Under the pieces are notes generated by a model, which saw only the letters and a list, made by a program, of their open reading frames with translations, was not told the origin of the DNA and searched no databases. The position numbers and the translations under genes are program-made. A stretch of DNA of 64,000 bases from Ceratotherium simum simum (taxonomy: Eukaryota; Chordata; Mammalia; Perissodactyla; Rhinocerotidae): the NCBI RefSeq assembly GCF_000283155.1, contig NW_004454177.1, positions 1,558,802 to 1,622,801 on the forward strand, in the 5' to 3' direction. Of the stretch, positions 1 to 11,666 are shown one piece after another; positions within the stretch are counted from its first letter, which is position 1; each line of letters begins with the position of its first letter.

Positions 1-610
1 TGAGTTTCTTCTTTCCTTAGGACTTCCACTGCTGATCCTGACAGCCCCTCCACTCCCATTCTTTTTTGGCCAAAGAAACTGAATTGATCCCTCTAGAAAA
101 TATTGAGGCTGACGCTCTTCATTTGGTAGAGTCTTGTGGAATCCACTCCTCCATTCTATTGACAAAGGTGACAAGAGATAGTTTTTAAGTGAAAGTAACA
201 ACCAGTCACTCTAAACCAGGTAGGGGGTGTGGGATTCTCTGATAGGCAAGGCTCCCTATCTTAAACATGCCACTCAAATGAAAATGGAACTAAAATGAGC
301 CAGGGTGATTTAACAGAGGGAGCTCTAACCATGGAATCAGGACACCTGTCTCTGCTTCTGACTTTGCCATATGACTATGGGCAAGACATCTGCCTTAGTC
401 CCTGGTGTCCCAGTTTATAGAATAGGGACAAGAACACTTATCTCTTCCCTAACACTCCAGACAATCAGGAAAGAGTTATAATGAACAGATCACAGGCATT
501 TTCTAGAGCACATGTAACAAATGACTCCATCTAGATAAATGTAGCTTGACTGTGCCCCCTACAGGCCATGATAGGTATGCCAACGCTGAGCAGGCCAACC
601 AACTACTCAC
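1..610 (-). other. UBASH3B: UBASH3B intron 8 (3' part outside window)
   Basis: Intronic sequence downstream of the exon 8 donor. No further exon of the phosphatase domain is found, so the next acceptor lies outside the window. The only recognisable element is a MIR at about 330-480. The remainder shows nothing I can name. Confidence 0.8.
330..480 (+). repeat. MIR SINE
   Basis: Diverged plus-strand MIR: 'ATGACTATGGGCAAGACAT' and 'CCCAGTTTATAGAATAGGGA' match its 'gacctTGGGCAAG...cctcagttt...aaaatggg' core. Confidence 0.65.
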
Positions 611-731
611 CTTTGGCATCAAAGCACTGGGATAGCCAGTACTTCCCAAACACAACATCCATCCTCTCACCGTGCCGACACACAAAGAGGCATCTCTTTT
701 GAGGGCCAGGTTGGCTGTTGACTCTCAGAGG
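611..731 (-). CDS. UBASH3B: UBASH3B exon 8 (start of histidine phosphatase domain, RHGER)
   Basis: 121 bases: 40 codons PLRVNSQPGPQKRCLFVCRH GERMDVVFGKYWLSQCFDAK plus one base of a glycine codon. The acceptor is ctgcag and the donor gtgagt. It opens the C-terminal phosphoglycerate-mutase-like phosphatase domain. The FVCRHGER motif contains the histidine that becomes phosphorylated during catalysis (His380 in the commonly used STS-1 numbering) and two active-site arginines. In T cells and platelets the enzyme removes phosphate from ZAP-70 and Syk. The other catalytic residues (later Arg, Glu and His) lie in exons beyond the left edge, so whether the active site is complete cannot be judged here. 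Confidence 0.97.
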
Positions 732-824
732 CTGCAGAGAAAGAAAGGCTATTAGTCGGGACGCACATGAGAGAGTAGACCTGTCCTGGAGCCAGGTGCC
801 AGGTCAGCTGAGCTCTAGAACAAG

Positions 825-985
825 TTTCCCCAGTGTGTGACCTGGATAAGCCCCTTAACTATTTTGGATTTAGGTTGGCCTATCTGTAAAATGGGGATTG
901 TAAGACTCTGTCCTACAGACCTCACAAGTTATTTTGAGGCTCAAATGAGACACAGTGCAGGTGCTTTGCAAAACAAGAAGGGTTA
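825..985 (+). repeat. MIR SINE
   Basis: 'GTGTGACCTGGATAAGCCCC', 'CTATCTGTAAAATGGGGATT' and 'TTTTGAGGCTCAAATGAGA' follow the MIR core and 3' part in order. Confidence 0.8.
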
Positions 986-1699
986 TGAAAATGGTTTTAT
1001 CATTACTGCTGCCATTGTCAGTAGGAGTAGCATTTGGCCAATACATGGTCACCTGAGTTACAGCTCTGAGGTAAAACTGGTCAGGATGTAGAGATAGGCA
1101 TCTCATGGGACATCCTCCTCCCCTAAAGAGATGCTTCATCAACTTCTTTAGGAGTGAGGGCTTTTATAGTCACCAGTATGTCCACCTCATTTCTAACGTA
1201 TGGTGGTTAGACCACATGGTCTAATGGTTTCCTCCAGCAGTGAGGTCCTGCTTCGCCTATTCTAATCACATCTAGGCTCTGCTGTCTGACTACATGCCTG
1301 TTGGTGTTCCCAGAAATGGTTCAGGGAGGACAATCGCTGCCTCTGAGTGACGAAATAGACAAGTCTAGTCAAAGCTGTGTCCAAATGACTTTGGTTTCTG
1401 TAACTGCTGGGTGGATCTTTCTTTCTGATAGAGTCAGTTATTCCCAGTTTCCTTAAGGCTGCCAGCTTCACGTTGGCCAGCACTTCACATTTGCTTCCAG
1501 TTGCCTTGACAAGGTTAATATGTGGCATGGTCTTTCCCATCTCTTCTACTGTTCCCTAATTCAAGCCCTGGGCTCGAGCCAATGTGATCTAGTCTCTTGA
1601 TTCTCAACATGCTTAAACTTTCAACTTGCCTTTGTCTATATTGTTCAAAACTACTCTCCCCACTCCTCCAATTCTGCAAACTTTCTGGCATATATTGAG

Positions 1700-1835
1700 C
1701 ACTCTAACATACATTGGGCACTCACCACGTGCCAGGTACCATGCTAAGAGCCTTATTCTTCTTATTTCCTTTGATCTTCACAATGGCCTACCAAATACCT
1801 ACAACTATTACTACTTTACAGATAATATGTCCTCC
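1700..1835 (-). repeat. MIR SINE
   Basis: 'GGGCACTCACCACGTGCCAG', 'CTAAGAGCC' and 'TTTACAGATAATATG' are reverse-strand MIR 3' sequence. Confidence 0.7.
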
Positions 1836-2068
1836 TCTCTGCGGAACAGCCTTCCTTACCAGCCTAGACCCAGATGCTGGTAGTCATTGTCAGTACCACC
1901 CATCTGACTCTTCCTAGCCTTGAATTTTTGTATATCATTTATAATCTTATGCCCTTTCTCCCCAAGAGATTGGGGACCTTTCGGGGGCAGCAAGGGCAAG
2001 GCCCCATGCCTTGGTGGTAGGTGGATCCTGACTCGAGTTGAGGAGGTGACCCTGATAGTCAGCCTTAC

Positions 2069-2201
2069 CTGCGTGGGCTGGCAGATGATAGTGAGGGGCG
2101 TCGTCTCCCCCAAGCCCTGGTCCTCATACTGTCGCCTCTCCAATATGCCATCACCAAATAAGAGTGTGTTGGAAGATGATGTATTCAAGATCGAATAAGA
2201 A
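2069..2201 (-). CDS. UBASH3B: UBASH3B exon 7 (linker between SH3 and phosphatase)
   Basis: 133 bases: one base completing glycine, then 44 codons from SYSILNTSSSNTLLFGDGIL to TIICQPTQ. The acceptor is ctgcag and the donor gtaagg. The exon encodes the linker joining SH3 to the histidine phosphatase domain. It is serine- and threonine-rich at first, then carries the conserved YEDQGLGETTPLTIICQP segment. A few positions look different from the human protein as I remember it (for example QPTQ where I recall QPMQ), which fits faster change in a linker. The donor is in phase 0, so exon 8 starts directly with PLRVNSQ. Confidence 0.94.
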
Positions 2202-2775
2202 CTGCAGACGAAGATAAGAAAGATGTTAACTGCTTTGGCCAAGAGTCATCAGCACATTATCCTTGGGATCAACAGGAGTGTGGGAATTAGCAGAAACACT
2301 CCCGGGGCAGGGCAACGGTTAGGAAAGCTGAGCAGGGGGCACCCCATTCCTGGGGAGGCACATCTTGTTTTATACATACTAAAGTCTTGCAGTTAATAAA
2401 TTAGGGGCAGATGGATTTCCATACTTGGAACAGATGTATTCATCCCCCTGGGCAGGAATGGGGCCCATGATTTTGTGCTTATTAGGATGCCACAGGCATG
2501 GCTGGCACCAAAGGCAAGTTAACAAATAATGAGGTATCAATTTTGTACCACTGTTTCCAGCTATTTTTCTGGTTCAAAAGAAACAAACAATTTTTGTTGC
2601 CTTTAATCTTTTCCATGGTGGTTTCCATCTGAACAAACAAATTAGACGGAGGATTTTTACTATCTCCACCACTTTGCCTGTGGCTCCTACTGTCACCGAC
2701 TAGGCACCTCAAGAAACTCAAAAGTAGGTTTGGAAGCAACTAACTGTTTTTCCAAGTTGTTTCTTTTCCTTTGTA

Positions 2776-3190
2776 TGTTAAAGAGATGTAACCACCAACC
2801 ATCCTGAAACGACTAAGTGAGAAACTCAAGGGAGATATAACCACCAACCATCCAGAAACTGACCAAGCCTCCCCACAAGAGCTACACCCATGACCTTTGC
2901 CTTATTTTTAATGCAAAGATCTCTCCAGGAGGAGCTTAGGCCTCCTTATGTGGAAGCATGTTCTCCAACTGAGCCTGTGCAAGTGAATACCTGCCTCTCC
3001 CTTTTGAATATTCATTCCCCAACCAAAATAAAAGTTCCTGCTTCCCTTTGTTCAGGGACACCATGACTTTGGAAATGATTCCTCGTGGCCTCCTATTTGC
3101 TGCAAATACACTTTACTTTGTGAGATGACTTCCACTGGTGTAGAGTCTTACTTAACTCACCAGGAGGCAAGCCCACTTGGTTTGGTAACA
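2776..3190 (+). mobile_element. ERV-type solo LTR
   Basis: A block running from TGTTAAAGAG to GGTAACA has LTR features: TG...CA ends, a polyadenylation signal AATAAA at 3027-3032, and a following U5-like region. Its 5' part contains a 49-bp-period duplication (the 15-mer AACCACCAACCATCC at 2790-2804 and 2839-2853). No retroviral coding sequence is next to it, so it is read as a solo LTR inserted antisense to the gene. I could not identify a convincing target-site duplication, so the ends are approximate. Confidence 0.6.
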
Positions 3191-3909
3191 CTGTTGGTCA
3201 AGGAAACCTTATGGCCATTATCCCCTATTTTATTTTCTTCAGCCTCCAGACCCTTCTCCCCATCTCAATAAACACCTCCAACAAGATGACTAAATACAGA
3301 GTTATTTCAGAGGAGACCATTCTCACCAGATGCGTAGAGCTGTGAGCCAAGAACTCTCATTTCTGGGTGTAACACTGTAACTACAGAAGCCCAGAGATCT
3401 TGCTGAAAGGGAGGCAGCAAATCATGCCAGGTTTAAATTATTTTGACTAAGAAGGCTGCCAAAAAGCTTTATCTAATAAACATTGCCATTTAAATATGGT
3501 TGTTAGGCAAATCCAATGAACATCTCCTTCTGCATTACTGGGCAGTGTCAGGGGAGAGCATTTAAATTTTAGGTTTCTTACTTCTTTACCACTAGGGTAG
3601 CCCTACATCCCAGTTTGCCCAGCCTAGTCCTGATGTGTACCTGTTGACCCAGCAATCTGTTCAGTTGAACATCTGTTCTGGATTATTTATTTTTAACACA
3701 GAATTATTCTTAGAATTTTATTTTTGAAAAGAACTTTTTACTTCACCAATATAATAAAGCAAACTGGTTGTTAGTAAACAATTTTTCAAAAAACTATGAT
3801 TTTAATAATTTTAGCACCCCTTTTCCTCTCCAAAGTATCCTTTTTTGACTGTAAATCGACTGATCCTACTTATACACAAAAGTCTCAGAAGACTTATACC
3901 CTGAAAAAG

Positions 3910-4085
3910 TGATGCTTAAGCTTCTGTGCATATCAGAACCACCAGGGGAGCTTTAAAAAATGCACATGCCTGAGCCCCACTCCTCACAGACTGTGATTCA
4001 GCAGAGCTGGGGTGGACCCAGGAACCAGCAGTTCAACAAAGCTGCATCAGTAAGTGTGATGTGCAGCCAAATGAGACTTATTATG
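3910..4085. mobile_element. hAT-Charlie relic, MER5-like
   Basis: Contains the typical 'CAGAACCACCAGGGGAGCTT' start, a central 'GATTCAGCAGAGCTGGGGT' and a degenerate inverted end, as in non-autonomous MER5-type elements. It is old and diverged. Confidence 0.6.
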
Positions 4086-5104
4086 GTAAAATTTAAGCAA
4101 CTGTAGACCAAGGAAATCTTGTGCTATTCACACAGTCTAACAGACTGGCTCTTCTCCTTGATTTTAAACTGAGACCCTCCCAAACATCACACAGTTAAAG
4201 AAAATTCAGTGTCACTGTCTGATTCGTCAAAGCTTCAGGGCCTGAAATGTCTGGATATGTGGAATCATCCTGACATCTTTCTTGTACATGTCCCTTAATT
4301 TCTCTACCTTATTACAGCTGTGAAGACACTGATAGAATTCTCTCTCTCTCTCCTCCAGCTGAGTCGGCAAGGAGAATGCCAACCTCCTTCACTTCTTAAC
4401 TGTCATTATAATCAAAGGACCTGACTCACTCTGAGACAGTTGGGGCTGTCAGTTCCAGTAAGACAACAGTCAGATGCTTTATGTTGAGAGCAGCGGAGGA
4501 AGGAAGCTGAACCTGACACCCAGAACATCTTCTCAAGCACGGGGGAGATGCTGGCACCTCCCTCAGACACATCAGGACTGTGCGTAAGCCCAGAAGGACC
4601 GGCCAGCCCACTCCAACTCAGAGGACACAATGGGGCTTCACCAACTGACAACATCTAGGGATACTCAGAACAAGGCAAGATGCTGTAGTAAGGGTGGTAG
4701 GAAAATATGTCCTTGGGAGGGACTCAGAGAACTGAGGACAGGTTACCAAGGGTTGGGAAGGGTCACAGGCCCCAAGTCCCTACTTGTTGCTTGAATCCCT
4801 TCAGTAACTTCCCATCAAGTCAGCCAAGTCCTGTTTGAGCACCCACTGTGGCTCTACCTCCTCGAGGCTAACTTTGGTTAGAGGTGAGAGAAGTTGTCTT
4901 ATAGCGAGCTGGGCTCTGCCTCCCTGAGTCATTTCCACCTCTGGGGTTAAGTAGGAAGGGGCAATTCTTCTATAAGATTGCTTTTGTGGAAGGGACATTT
5001 GATTTCATGAGCATGTAAGAGAGGACTGGAAAACACAAGTTAGAAAGAAAAGAAAAATCATAAAGCTAATAATGGCTATTTTAGATTCCGTGCCATTATA
5101 TACG

Positions 5105-5290
5105 TGGTACTGGTCCTTGGAAAGCTAAGTCCTTTTACTGCAGTCTTCACAACACCCCTGTAAGGAAAGTGCAATTATTATCTACATTTTATAGATTAGC
5201 AAACAGAGGCTCAGAGAGGTAATGTAACTTGGCCAAGGTCACACAGCTGGTAAGTGGGAGAGTTAGGATTTGAATCCAAGACTATTGGAA
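5105..5290 (-). repeat. MIR SINE, near full length
   Basis: Well preserved reverse MIR: 'CATTTTATAGATTAGCAAAC', 'GGCTCAGAGAGGTAATGTAA', 'CAAGGTCACACAGCTGGTAA' and 'GGATTTGAATCCAAGAC'. Confidence 0.9.
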
Positions 5291-6324
5291 TATAAACTCA
5301 AATTCTTAATTACGATATCCTAACATCTAACATTATTTCCCACTCTCAGCAGGGTTGGCTGTGGAAGCTGACAGTTTAATTTCAGACGTGGTTCCCAGGG
5401 AAATAACATTACTAGTAATCTCTTAGAATAAAATGAGATGACATACAGACCTCCCTGTGAAGTCCCTTAGGCTCATCCATGTTTCAGCCTGAGCTCTAAT
5501 CTGGGCAAGAGTGCCTTTGGATGGAGTGATCTGAAATGGGCAGCAGGGCTTCCCACATACTCTTTTCCCACGTGTAGCCCTGCTTTTAAGAAAGTGATCT
5601 GCGAGCTGTGCATCTTCAGACAAATAACCTTTTGTCTGAATGTTTATCTTGATGTTCAGAAACATTTCTGAAAAAGCAACTGTTTGGGGAACATGAGGCA
5701 GCCTGACCTTCCAATTTGTGCCACAAAATAATGGATGTTCACGGGGTGTGGGTGGCAGTGGGGAGTGGACTGGAAGGAAGAGGCCAGGTTTGCAGGAGAG
5801 GGCGTTATTAATTAAGGAAGAAGGTGTTCTTTCCCATCTTTGGGTTCGTAACTTGTCTGCTTCCTGCTAACCAGGGTAGGGAAACTTCTTTTCTTTTCTC
5901 CCTTCAGGCAAAACACTCACTGAAATTGCCCCTCCGCTTCTCTTTTGTGGTGGTAATAACAGTGTCAGACGCCATGCAGCTGGCGCTCAGAGCTTCCGGC
6001 TCTCAGCCACGTTGGCACATGGCAAGAACCAGAGGGAGGAAAAACAAACCAGCATGCACACCCTGGCGAGATGCCCGCGTGCGCCACGCAAGGGCTGGCT
6101 GGCTTTGAGCTTTTCAGATTAAGAAAGAGAAGGTGCCTTTGCTCCTATTTTATCTAACAGGACAAAGCTAGTCATACAACGCAGGCTACTCTGAACATGG
6201 ACCAGTTTGGTTCGGGGGCAAAATAGTAGTGAACGACGGGTGGAAGTTATCACCCTAAGAAGACTGGGAGGCCATGTGCCTTTTTTAGGTTCTGGCAATT
6301 GCCCATTTCCTTAGACACAGCCTC

Positions 6325-6420
6325 TGTCATCTAGGCATTCATGTGCCAAGTCGGAGGACTTGCTCAGGGTCACCTAACCAGTGAGGGGTAAGTTAGGTCT
6401 CCTGACTCTCGCAAATCCTC
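6325..6420 (-). repeat. MIR fragment
   Basis: 'GACTTGCTCAGGGTCACCTAAC' and 'AGTGAGGGGTAAGTTAGGTC' resemble the reverse MIR core. It is diverged. Confidence 0.5.
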
Positions 6421-6847
6421 TCACTACTGGTCTGGCTGGCCTTGTGGGAATCTGCCAGCTGCCTGCAGTGTCAGACTACCCTGAGCAATGACCCAGGACA
6501 AAGTAGACAGAAGCCCGAAAGCCATGAAGACTCAGCCCTGGGCTGACCCACACTTCAGCCAGAAGAGATGGACCCCAAAGCAGCCTCAGTTTAGTCTCCG
6601 ATCACAAACTCAGCTACACCAAATGGGGCAGGCAGAGTGGAACGGAGCAGTCCACCTTTCATTTCCCCATGCCCCAAGCCAGCCGGTTCCTGCAAGTCTG
6701 GAACCAACAAAGCTTTCTTTCCCACAGACTCCATTTACTCTTACTGCTGCCCTGTGTGTCCAGGATCAAGTCCATTTACCCGCCACCTCCTCAAAGTCTG
6801 CAATGTTCTTCAAACAGCAGCAGGCAACGAACTTTGAGTCTGCTTAC

Positions 6848-7056
6848 CCATGATATATCCAAGTGCTGCATTCATCAGCCTTGGTAATGTAGTTCTCAGG
6901 CAGGAGTCCGGAACAGCCGGTGGTTAAGGATGTGCCATAGATCCAGCCCTCGCTGGTGCTAGTCTGCTCCATGGGAGACATGAAGATGAAGTCCCCAGGG
7001 ACCAGCTCCAGCTCGTCATCATTTTGTGGGGTGTAGGGGTAGATCACCTGTAATGT
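6848..7056 (-). CDS. UBASH3B: UBASH3B exon 6 (SH3 domain)
   Basis: 209 bases: 69 codons from TLQVIYPYTPQNDDELELVP to DECSTWIYH plus two bases of a glycine codon. The acceptor is tttcag and the donor gtaagc. One exon encodes almost the entire SH3 domain. The ALYDY-like strand (VIYPYTPQNDDELEL), the acidic RT loop, the GDFIFM segment, the tryptophan of SEGWIYG and the LLPENYI motif that lines the proline-binding groove are all present. In the family this domain binds proline-rich partners including c-CBL, linking the phosphatase to ubiquitinated, tyrosine-phosphorylated receptors. The sequence is near identical to the human UBASH3B SH3 region as I remember it. Confidence 0.98.
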
Positions 7057-7999
7057 CTGAAAAAGGAAGAGAGGGATGAGTGAGGCTCACATCTGATCCA
7101 TTCTTCCAGGTGTCTCCAGGGCACGTCGGTGTGTTCTGCTTTATCCAGATGTTGACATTCACAGGTACCCCAGGGTCTGCAGGCTCTGAGTAGATTTGGA
7201 TTCAGATCAGAAAACATTTCTTCTTTTATCAGGGTACCATGGGTATGTGCCTGGTGCTACTGGATGGTTCCAGACTTTCCTTCAGGCATGTCTTGGCTTC
7301 CCGTCAGGATTCAGATATGGTTTTTAGAAATTCATCTACAAGTTCATAGGCTCTCCAGTAAACTGCTATACAAATGGGGTTGGACCTAGTTTCCCCTGCT
7401 CCATCTGCTGGGAGAGGCACCATAATAGACACTTGAAACCCAGCTCCTGGAAAGTCAGGCTTCTATATGGGGGTTACAGATGGGCCAGATGGAGAGATTC
7501 TCCTATAGGAAGGGTTTGGGAGTTAAGTATTTCCCTTTCTATGTAACTCAGCTGCTTAAACAAGACATGGTCCCTGCCTTCAAGGAGCTTTCTCTAAACC
7601 TACATTTTTAACCAAGACCCTGAAAGAAAGCTGTCTTGCATAGTCATCAGTGTGTATGTCTGTGTAACCAGCTTTCATAAGCAAACAGATGGAGACCACG
7701 TGTTCCTTCTTTGGGCTCAGAAAAAGCCCCAAGGGCCAACCATAGGCCATGCCACTTGGCCAATTTATTCCATTTTTTGCCTCCTTTCCCGGTATATATA
7801 AACATCATAGGCATAGGCGTGAAGGTACTTTGGAAAAGATTTATTTTACTATTTTTTTAATTAACAGCAGGAGACATCCACAATGAGGAAAATATTTCCT
7901 ATCCTGTTTGTTTCACAAGAGACACGAAGATGGAAAGGCTTTCACAGCTTTTCCTTTAACAGCCATGAGTGGCAGGTGAAATATTCTGGTTCCCACTTC

Positions 8000-8115
8000 C
8001 AGGTTTTAACTTTGTTTGGCCTCAGTTTTCTCATCTGTAAAATAGTACCTGGACAATAAAATTTCAAGGAGACAATCTAAGAAAACTCCTTAAGACAGAG
8101 GCTTGTACACAGAAG
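8000..8115 (+). repeat. MIR fragment
   Basis: 'GGCCTCAGTTTTCTCATCTG' followed by TAAAATAG is an unmistakable MIR core; the 3' part is degraded. Confidence 0.8.
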
Positions 8116-9254
8116 GGACATAATTATTTCTATTGAACATGACCTCTGACTTCCCAGGTGGTATCTTTCCTTCTAGCTGACCCTGACCCCTGGACTCTGT
8201 GTGGGGTAGGCTTGTGAGCTCATCAGCTCACTGGTGTCAAGGTGATACATCAGAACATGTTATAAAGAAAAGAATTTCCTTCTGGAAGTCTCTAATGAAA
8301 GGAGCCAGTAAAAATGTGATTTTTCTGAAAGAATGAAAGTGATAATGCACAGAACTCGACTGCACCACGGGCGTTCTGATTTTCCTTTTATGTAGGGTAT
8401 CTGGTCTTTCCCTAATTCTGACTCCAGCATCTTTCAGCTCTAGACCTTCTTGTCTTCTGATCGTCTCCCCATTCCTCTGCCACATACACACTCAAACCAC
8501 TTTTCCAAACCAACCAGAAAGGTTTTCTGCTGGGTTATTAAAACAACTTAAAAAAAAAAAAATTCACAAGAACTCTCTTAAATCTCAAAGCTAGGTATGT
8601 GATGATTCACCAAAAGGAACATTCTTTTTCCTGGAACAGGGTGGAGAGAGGCAGCGAGTCATGAGGCAAACAAGTCTAAACTCGTGTTCCTTAGATACTC
8701 AAGCACAGCACGGTTTTGGCTAATAATGCCTCTGGCCCAGTAGTGCCTTTCCTTTGAGAAACTCCACATGACTTCAGAGAAGAACTCACTCCTCCTATCA
8801 CTCAGGGGGCGAGTATTCTATCTCTAGGTTATCTGCAGGGAAGTCGAGGCACAGCAGAGGAGGGCAGGAGACAATGTGACCTGGGCAGACAGTAGCTGGA
8901 CAATGAGTAGCTTTGATTTATTGAATAAGCAATAAAAGAATTAAGGCATCGCAGCAAATCTAAAATTATATCTGGTACCCATGTCCCCACAGTCCTTTCC
9001 CACTCACCAAAAGCACATGGAAAAGTCAGCCTAAGTTTGAGAGCTGTCAGGACACATGCGTAGTTTTGTACTACGTTACACTTCCTCTTTTGTTTTATGT
9101 TTAGCGTCTGCTTGTCAGAATTCGACTCTATCTTATGTATGTTTTTCTTCCCTTCCTACATGGGGACTAAACTCCAAGTCTGCAGACTGACATCTTGAGA
9201 AGGACTGTTGCAGCCCTATGTGACTCTAGGAATTGAACCTCAATGCCTTTTAAG

Positions 9255-9540
9255 CCCTTCTTACTCTTAGTAACAATAATAGTAGCAGCAATTTTTGTTG
9301 TTGTTGTTGCTCCCACTCTGTGCTGGGTATTATGTTAGGGCCTTTCCATACATCCTCTTACTTAGTCCACACAACAGTCCAGCAAAATATCGCCACCATT
9401 TTACACAGGAGGAAACTGCGGACTGGAGAGTCACAGAAGTTGTAGAAGTGAATCTAACAACTGCTGGAGCGACGCAGCCAGGATTTGAAGCCATGTGTGC
9501 CCGACTCCAGAATTTATGCTTTTTGCGTAACTCTGTCCTT
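9255..9540 (-). repeat. MIR SINE
   Basis: Reverse MIR with 'CTGTGCTGGGTATTATGTTA', 'CATTTTACACAGGAGGAAAC', 'AGCCAGGATTTGAAGCC' and a tRNA-like remnant at the right. It carries a TTG expansion. Confidence 0.8.
9294..9310. repeat. (TTG)n microsatellite
   Basis: Five TTG units within a reverse-oriented MIR, where the consensus already has a short T/G stretch. Confidence 0.85.
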
Positions 9541-10639
9541 CCTCTAGATTTCCATTGCTTGGCATATCAAACTGGCATGGCCCAATGTAATCACGAATGT
9601 GGGAGAGACTATGTGAAGCACAAGCAGGCATTTGCAAGTCGAAATCAAGTGAGAATCTAAACAGCAGAGGGATGAGACCTAGGAGTCTTCCTAAACATCA
9701 TTTGCCGAGTGTCCTTGCCTAAGCTGCATTCCCTCTCTGGACATCTGTTACCTCCTTGGGACAATCAATCAAACCAGCCTCCTGAGCACAGAAAAAGAAG
9801 GCGAGAATAGTTTACATATGCAGGAGGGCTCAGGTGAAGCCAAACGACCTCAGAGGGAGAACTTTATCAGAAGGAACAGTAATAAATGAGCTCTTACACC
9901 TAAGAGATAAAAGAGGCCATGGTATTTTTAGAAAATTATTCATATGGGTGCTTGCTGCCTCTTTCCCTCGGTGCCAATTGAGCAGAATGTGGGTCAGGCA
10001 GAAAAGCAATTACCCTTTGAGTTAACTGGAGGGCAGTGTTGATTAGAAGATATTCCTTGTAAAATTCCATTGCCACCTTCCTTCTTTTAGAAAGGTGACT
10101 TCTCACAGTCCATCTGCATGAACTTGACTTTTTTTTTTCTTTGCCCTCGGAAGGAGTCCAATCAGGCACACCTCTCTTGTTATATTTAGGGCTCACCCTA
10201 AGCAATTCCAGGAGATGTCAGAAGTCTTAAGTAACATCAAGCCCAGTCACCTTGTTGTGTCTTTACAGAAACTTGCATCAAATGACTCGGAAGGAGGACA
10301 CGACATTCCCATCAGCAGAGTCAGACAAAGCTGCATGTTCCTGACCCTCACAGGCCCCATGCCTAGGCCTGGACCTTTGGTTCAGGGGTCAGCTCTTCCC
10401 AGCACTTCCAAAACAATGATGAGTTTGCCTGCTCTAGACCCTGAGGTTCTGTTTTTCATGTTTAAAAAAATGTCTAAAAGAGATGTTAAAAGGCCATATA
10501 AACTAACAAAAAATATCAGTTCTTTTGCCACTGTAAAATTGAGAAACAAATATAAGTACTATTTCATAAATGTAGTTAAACTGGATGACAAATTTTTCAT
10601 CAAACGATGTGGTCTTTTTTTCAGATGGGTTGCCCATCT

Positions 10640-10770
10640 TTGTTGGTCAGAATCCCTGGGTTCTGGCTTCAGCTCTGGTCCTAAATTGCTATTTAGTTTT
10701 GAACCAGCCACTTCATCTCTTCGTGTCTCAGCTTCTTCTTCAGGAAGAAAAAGGACAATATTACTCTTTA
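10640..10770 (+). repeat. MIR SINE
   Basis: 'CCTGGGTTCTGGCTTCAGCT' (B-box region), then 'GAACCAGCCACTTCATCTCT' and 'GTCTCAGCTTCTTCTTCAGG'. Confidence 0.6.
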
Positions 10771-10789
10771 GGGATGGCATGTGCTAGTC

Positions 10790-11095
10790 CTGGAAAGCAA
10801 TGTCAATTCCCTCAAAAGAAGGATGCTAGGATGGTGCCAATCCTTCCATCTGCACTGGGATTCAATTGTCCCATCGTGCCTCCCATGTGATCCACACAAA
10901 CTCTCACAATATTTGGTCTGTGCTATCATTTCATGTGTGTCTATTCTCTCTCCCCTGCTAGACTCAAAGCTCCTTGAGGACAGGTCCACATTTTAAAATT
11001 CTAGTATGTTCCATGGTACTTTGCATGCCATAGATATTCAGCAAATATCTGTTGATTATGTGTCATCAAATAGCTATTGATTATGTGTTTACAGA
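10790..11095 (+). repeat. L2 LINE, 3' end
   Basis: 'GACTCAAAGCTCCTTGAGGA', 'CATAGATATTCAGCAAATATC' and TGTTGATTA match the L2 3' terminus. Confidence 0.75.
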
Positions 11096-11496
11096 TTTTT
11101 TTGTATTTATGAGTTCTCCTCCTCACCTAAGATCAGGATGATGTCTTCTATCTATTAACACCATGAACTGATACAATATTTAAAAATTTTCCAACGTACT
11201 TTTTTATCTATTCTCCCACTTCATTTCTATATCATTCCAGTAAGTTTGGCAGGGCAGACAGAACAATGGGGATAGTACACAGGTGGGCCACTCAGCACCC
11301 AGAGAGGAGTGATGCAAGCTCAAAGCTTCCCAGTGAGTCGGGTAGCACCTAGACAAATCCTGGGCCAGCCGACTCCTGGTCTGGCACTTGCTGCATTGCC
11401 TTCCTTTGGTACCCATCTCCCTGTGGCAGCAAGCCCCAAGCTCTCCTGGTTCTGACTGCACCCCTGCGCCTCTGGTAGAGTCAGGAGAGACATTAC

Positions 11497-11666
11497 CTCA
11501 TGGTTAGCAAATCGGATATCCCGAGAGAATATGGTAGCCACCCAGTCGCACCCTAGTTTGACATCAATATTCTGGGCTAGTTTCTCCAGGGTTGGTAGGT
11601 GGCTAGCTTGGAAGTGGTAAGCCAGGGTCACATGCAGCTGCTTCTTATGAGGTTCCACATGTACTT
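11497..11666 (-). CDS. UBASH3B: UBASH3B exon 5 (2H-phosphoesterase domain, second HxT motif)
   Basis: 170 bases: two bases finishing glutamate, then 56 codons VHVEPHKKQLHVTLAYHFQ to FSRDIRFANHE. The acceptor is ttccag and the donor gtaatg. The second 2H signature is visible as L-H-V-T-L near the exon start, so both catalytic-type histidines of the fold (exons 3 and 5) are kept. This agrees with published reports that the domain in this family has phosphodiesterase capacity, although its physiological substrate is unclear. The exon ends just before the SH3 domain. Splicing to exon 6 is phase 0. Confidence 0.96.

Larger units (their letters stand above)
732..2068 (-). other. UBASH3B: UBASH3B intron 7
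   Basis: 1.3 kb between exons 7 and 8. It holds MIR fragments near 825-985 and 1700-1830. From about 1000 to 1690 and 1840 to 2068 I see no gene, RNA or identifiable repeat. Confidence 0.85.
2202..6847 (-). other. UBASH3B: UBASH3B intron 6
   Basis: 4.6 kb between exons 6 and 7. It contains an ERV-type solo LTR (2776-3190), a MER5-like DNA element (about 3910-4085), a MIR (5105-5290) and a MIR scrap near 6325-6420. The stretches 3200-3900, 4100-5100 and 5300-6320 are unassigned intronic DNA with no conserved reading frame. Confidence 0.85.
7057..11496 (-). other. UBASH3B: UBASH3B intron 5
   Basis: 4.4 kb between exons 5 and 6. It contains MIR fragments (8000-8115, 9255-9540, 10640-10770) and an L2 3' end (10790-11095). 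About 7060-7990, 8120-9250 and 9550-10630 show no recognisable gene or repeat; the last includes an AT-rich stretch near 10440-10620. Confidence 0.85.

Noticed and set aside
1..600. Next UBASH3B exon (after the RHGER exon)
   Set aside because: No segment matching the expected following phosphatase residues with flanking splice sites was found; the exon must lie outside the window.
10215..10787. 190-aa plus-strand open frame, the longest in the window
   Set aside because: No recognisable domain; its 3' part runs through a MIR and it is antisense within intron 5. A frame of this length can occur by chance in 64 kb.
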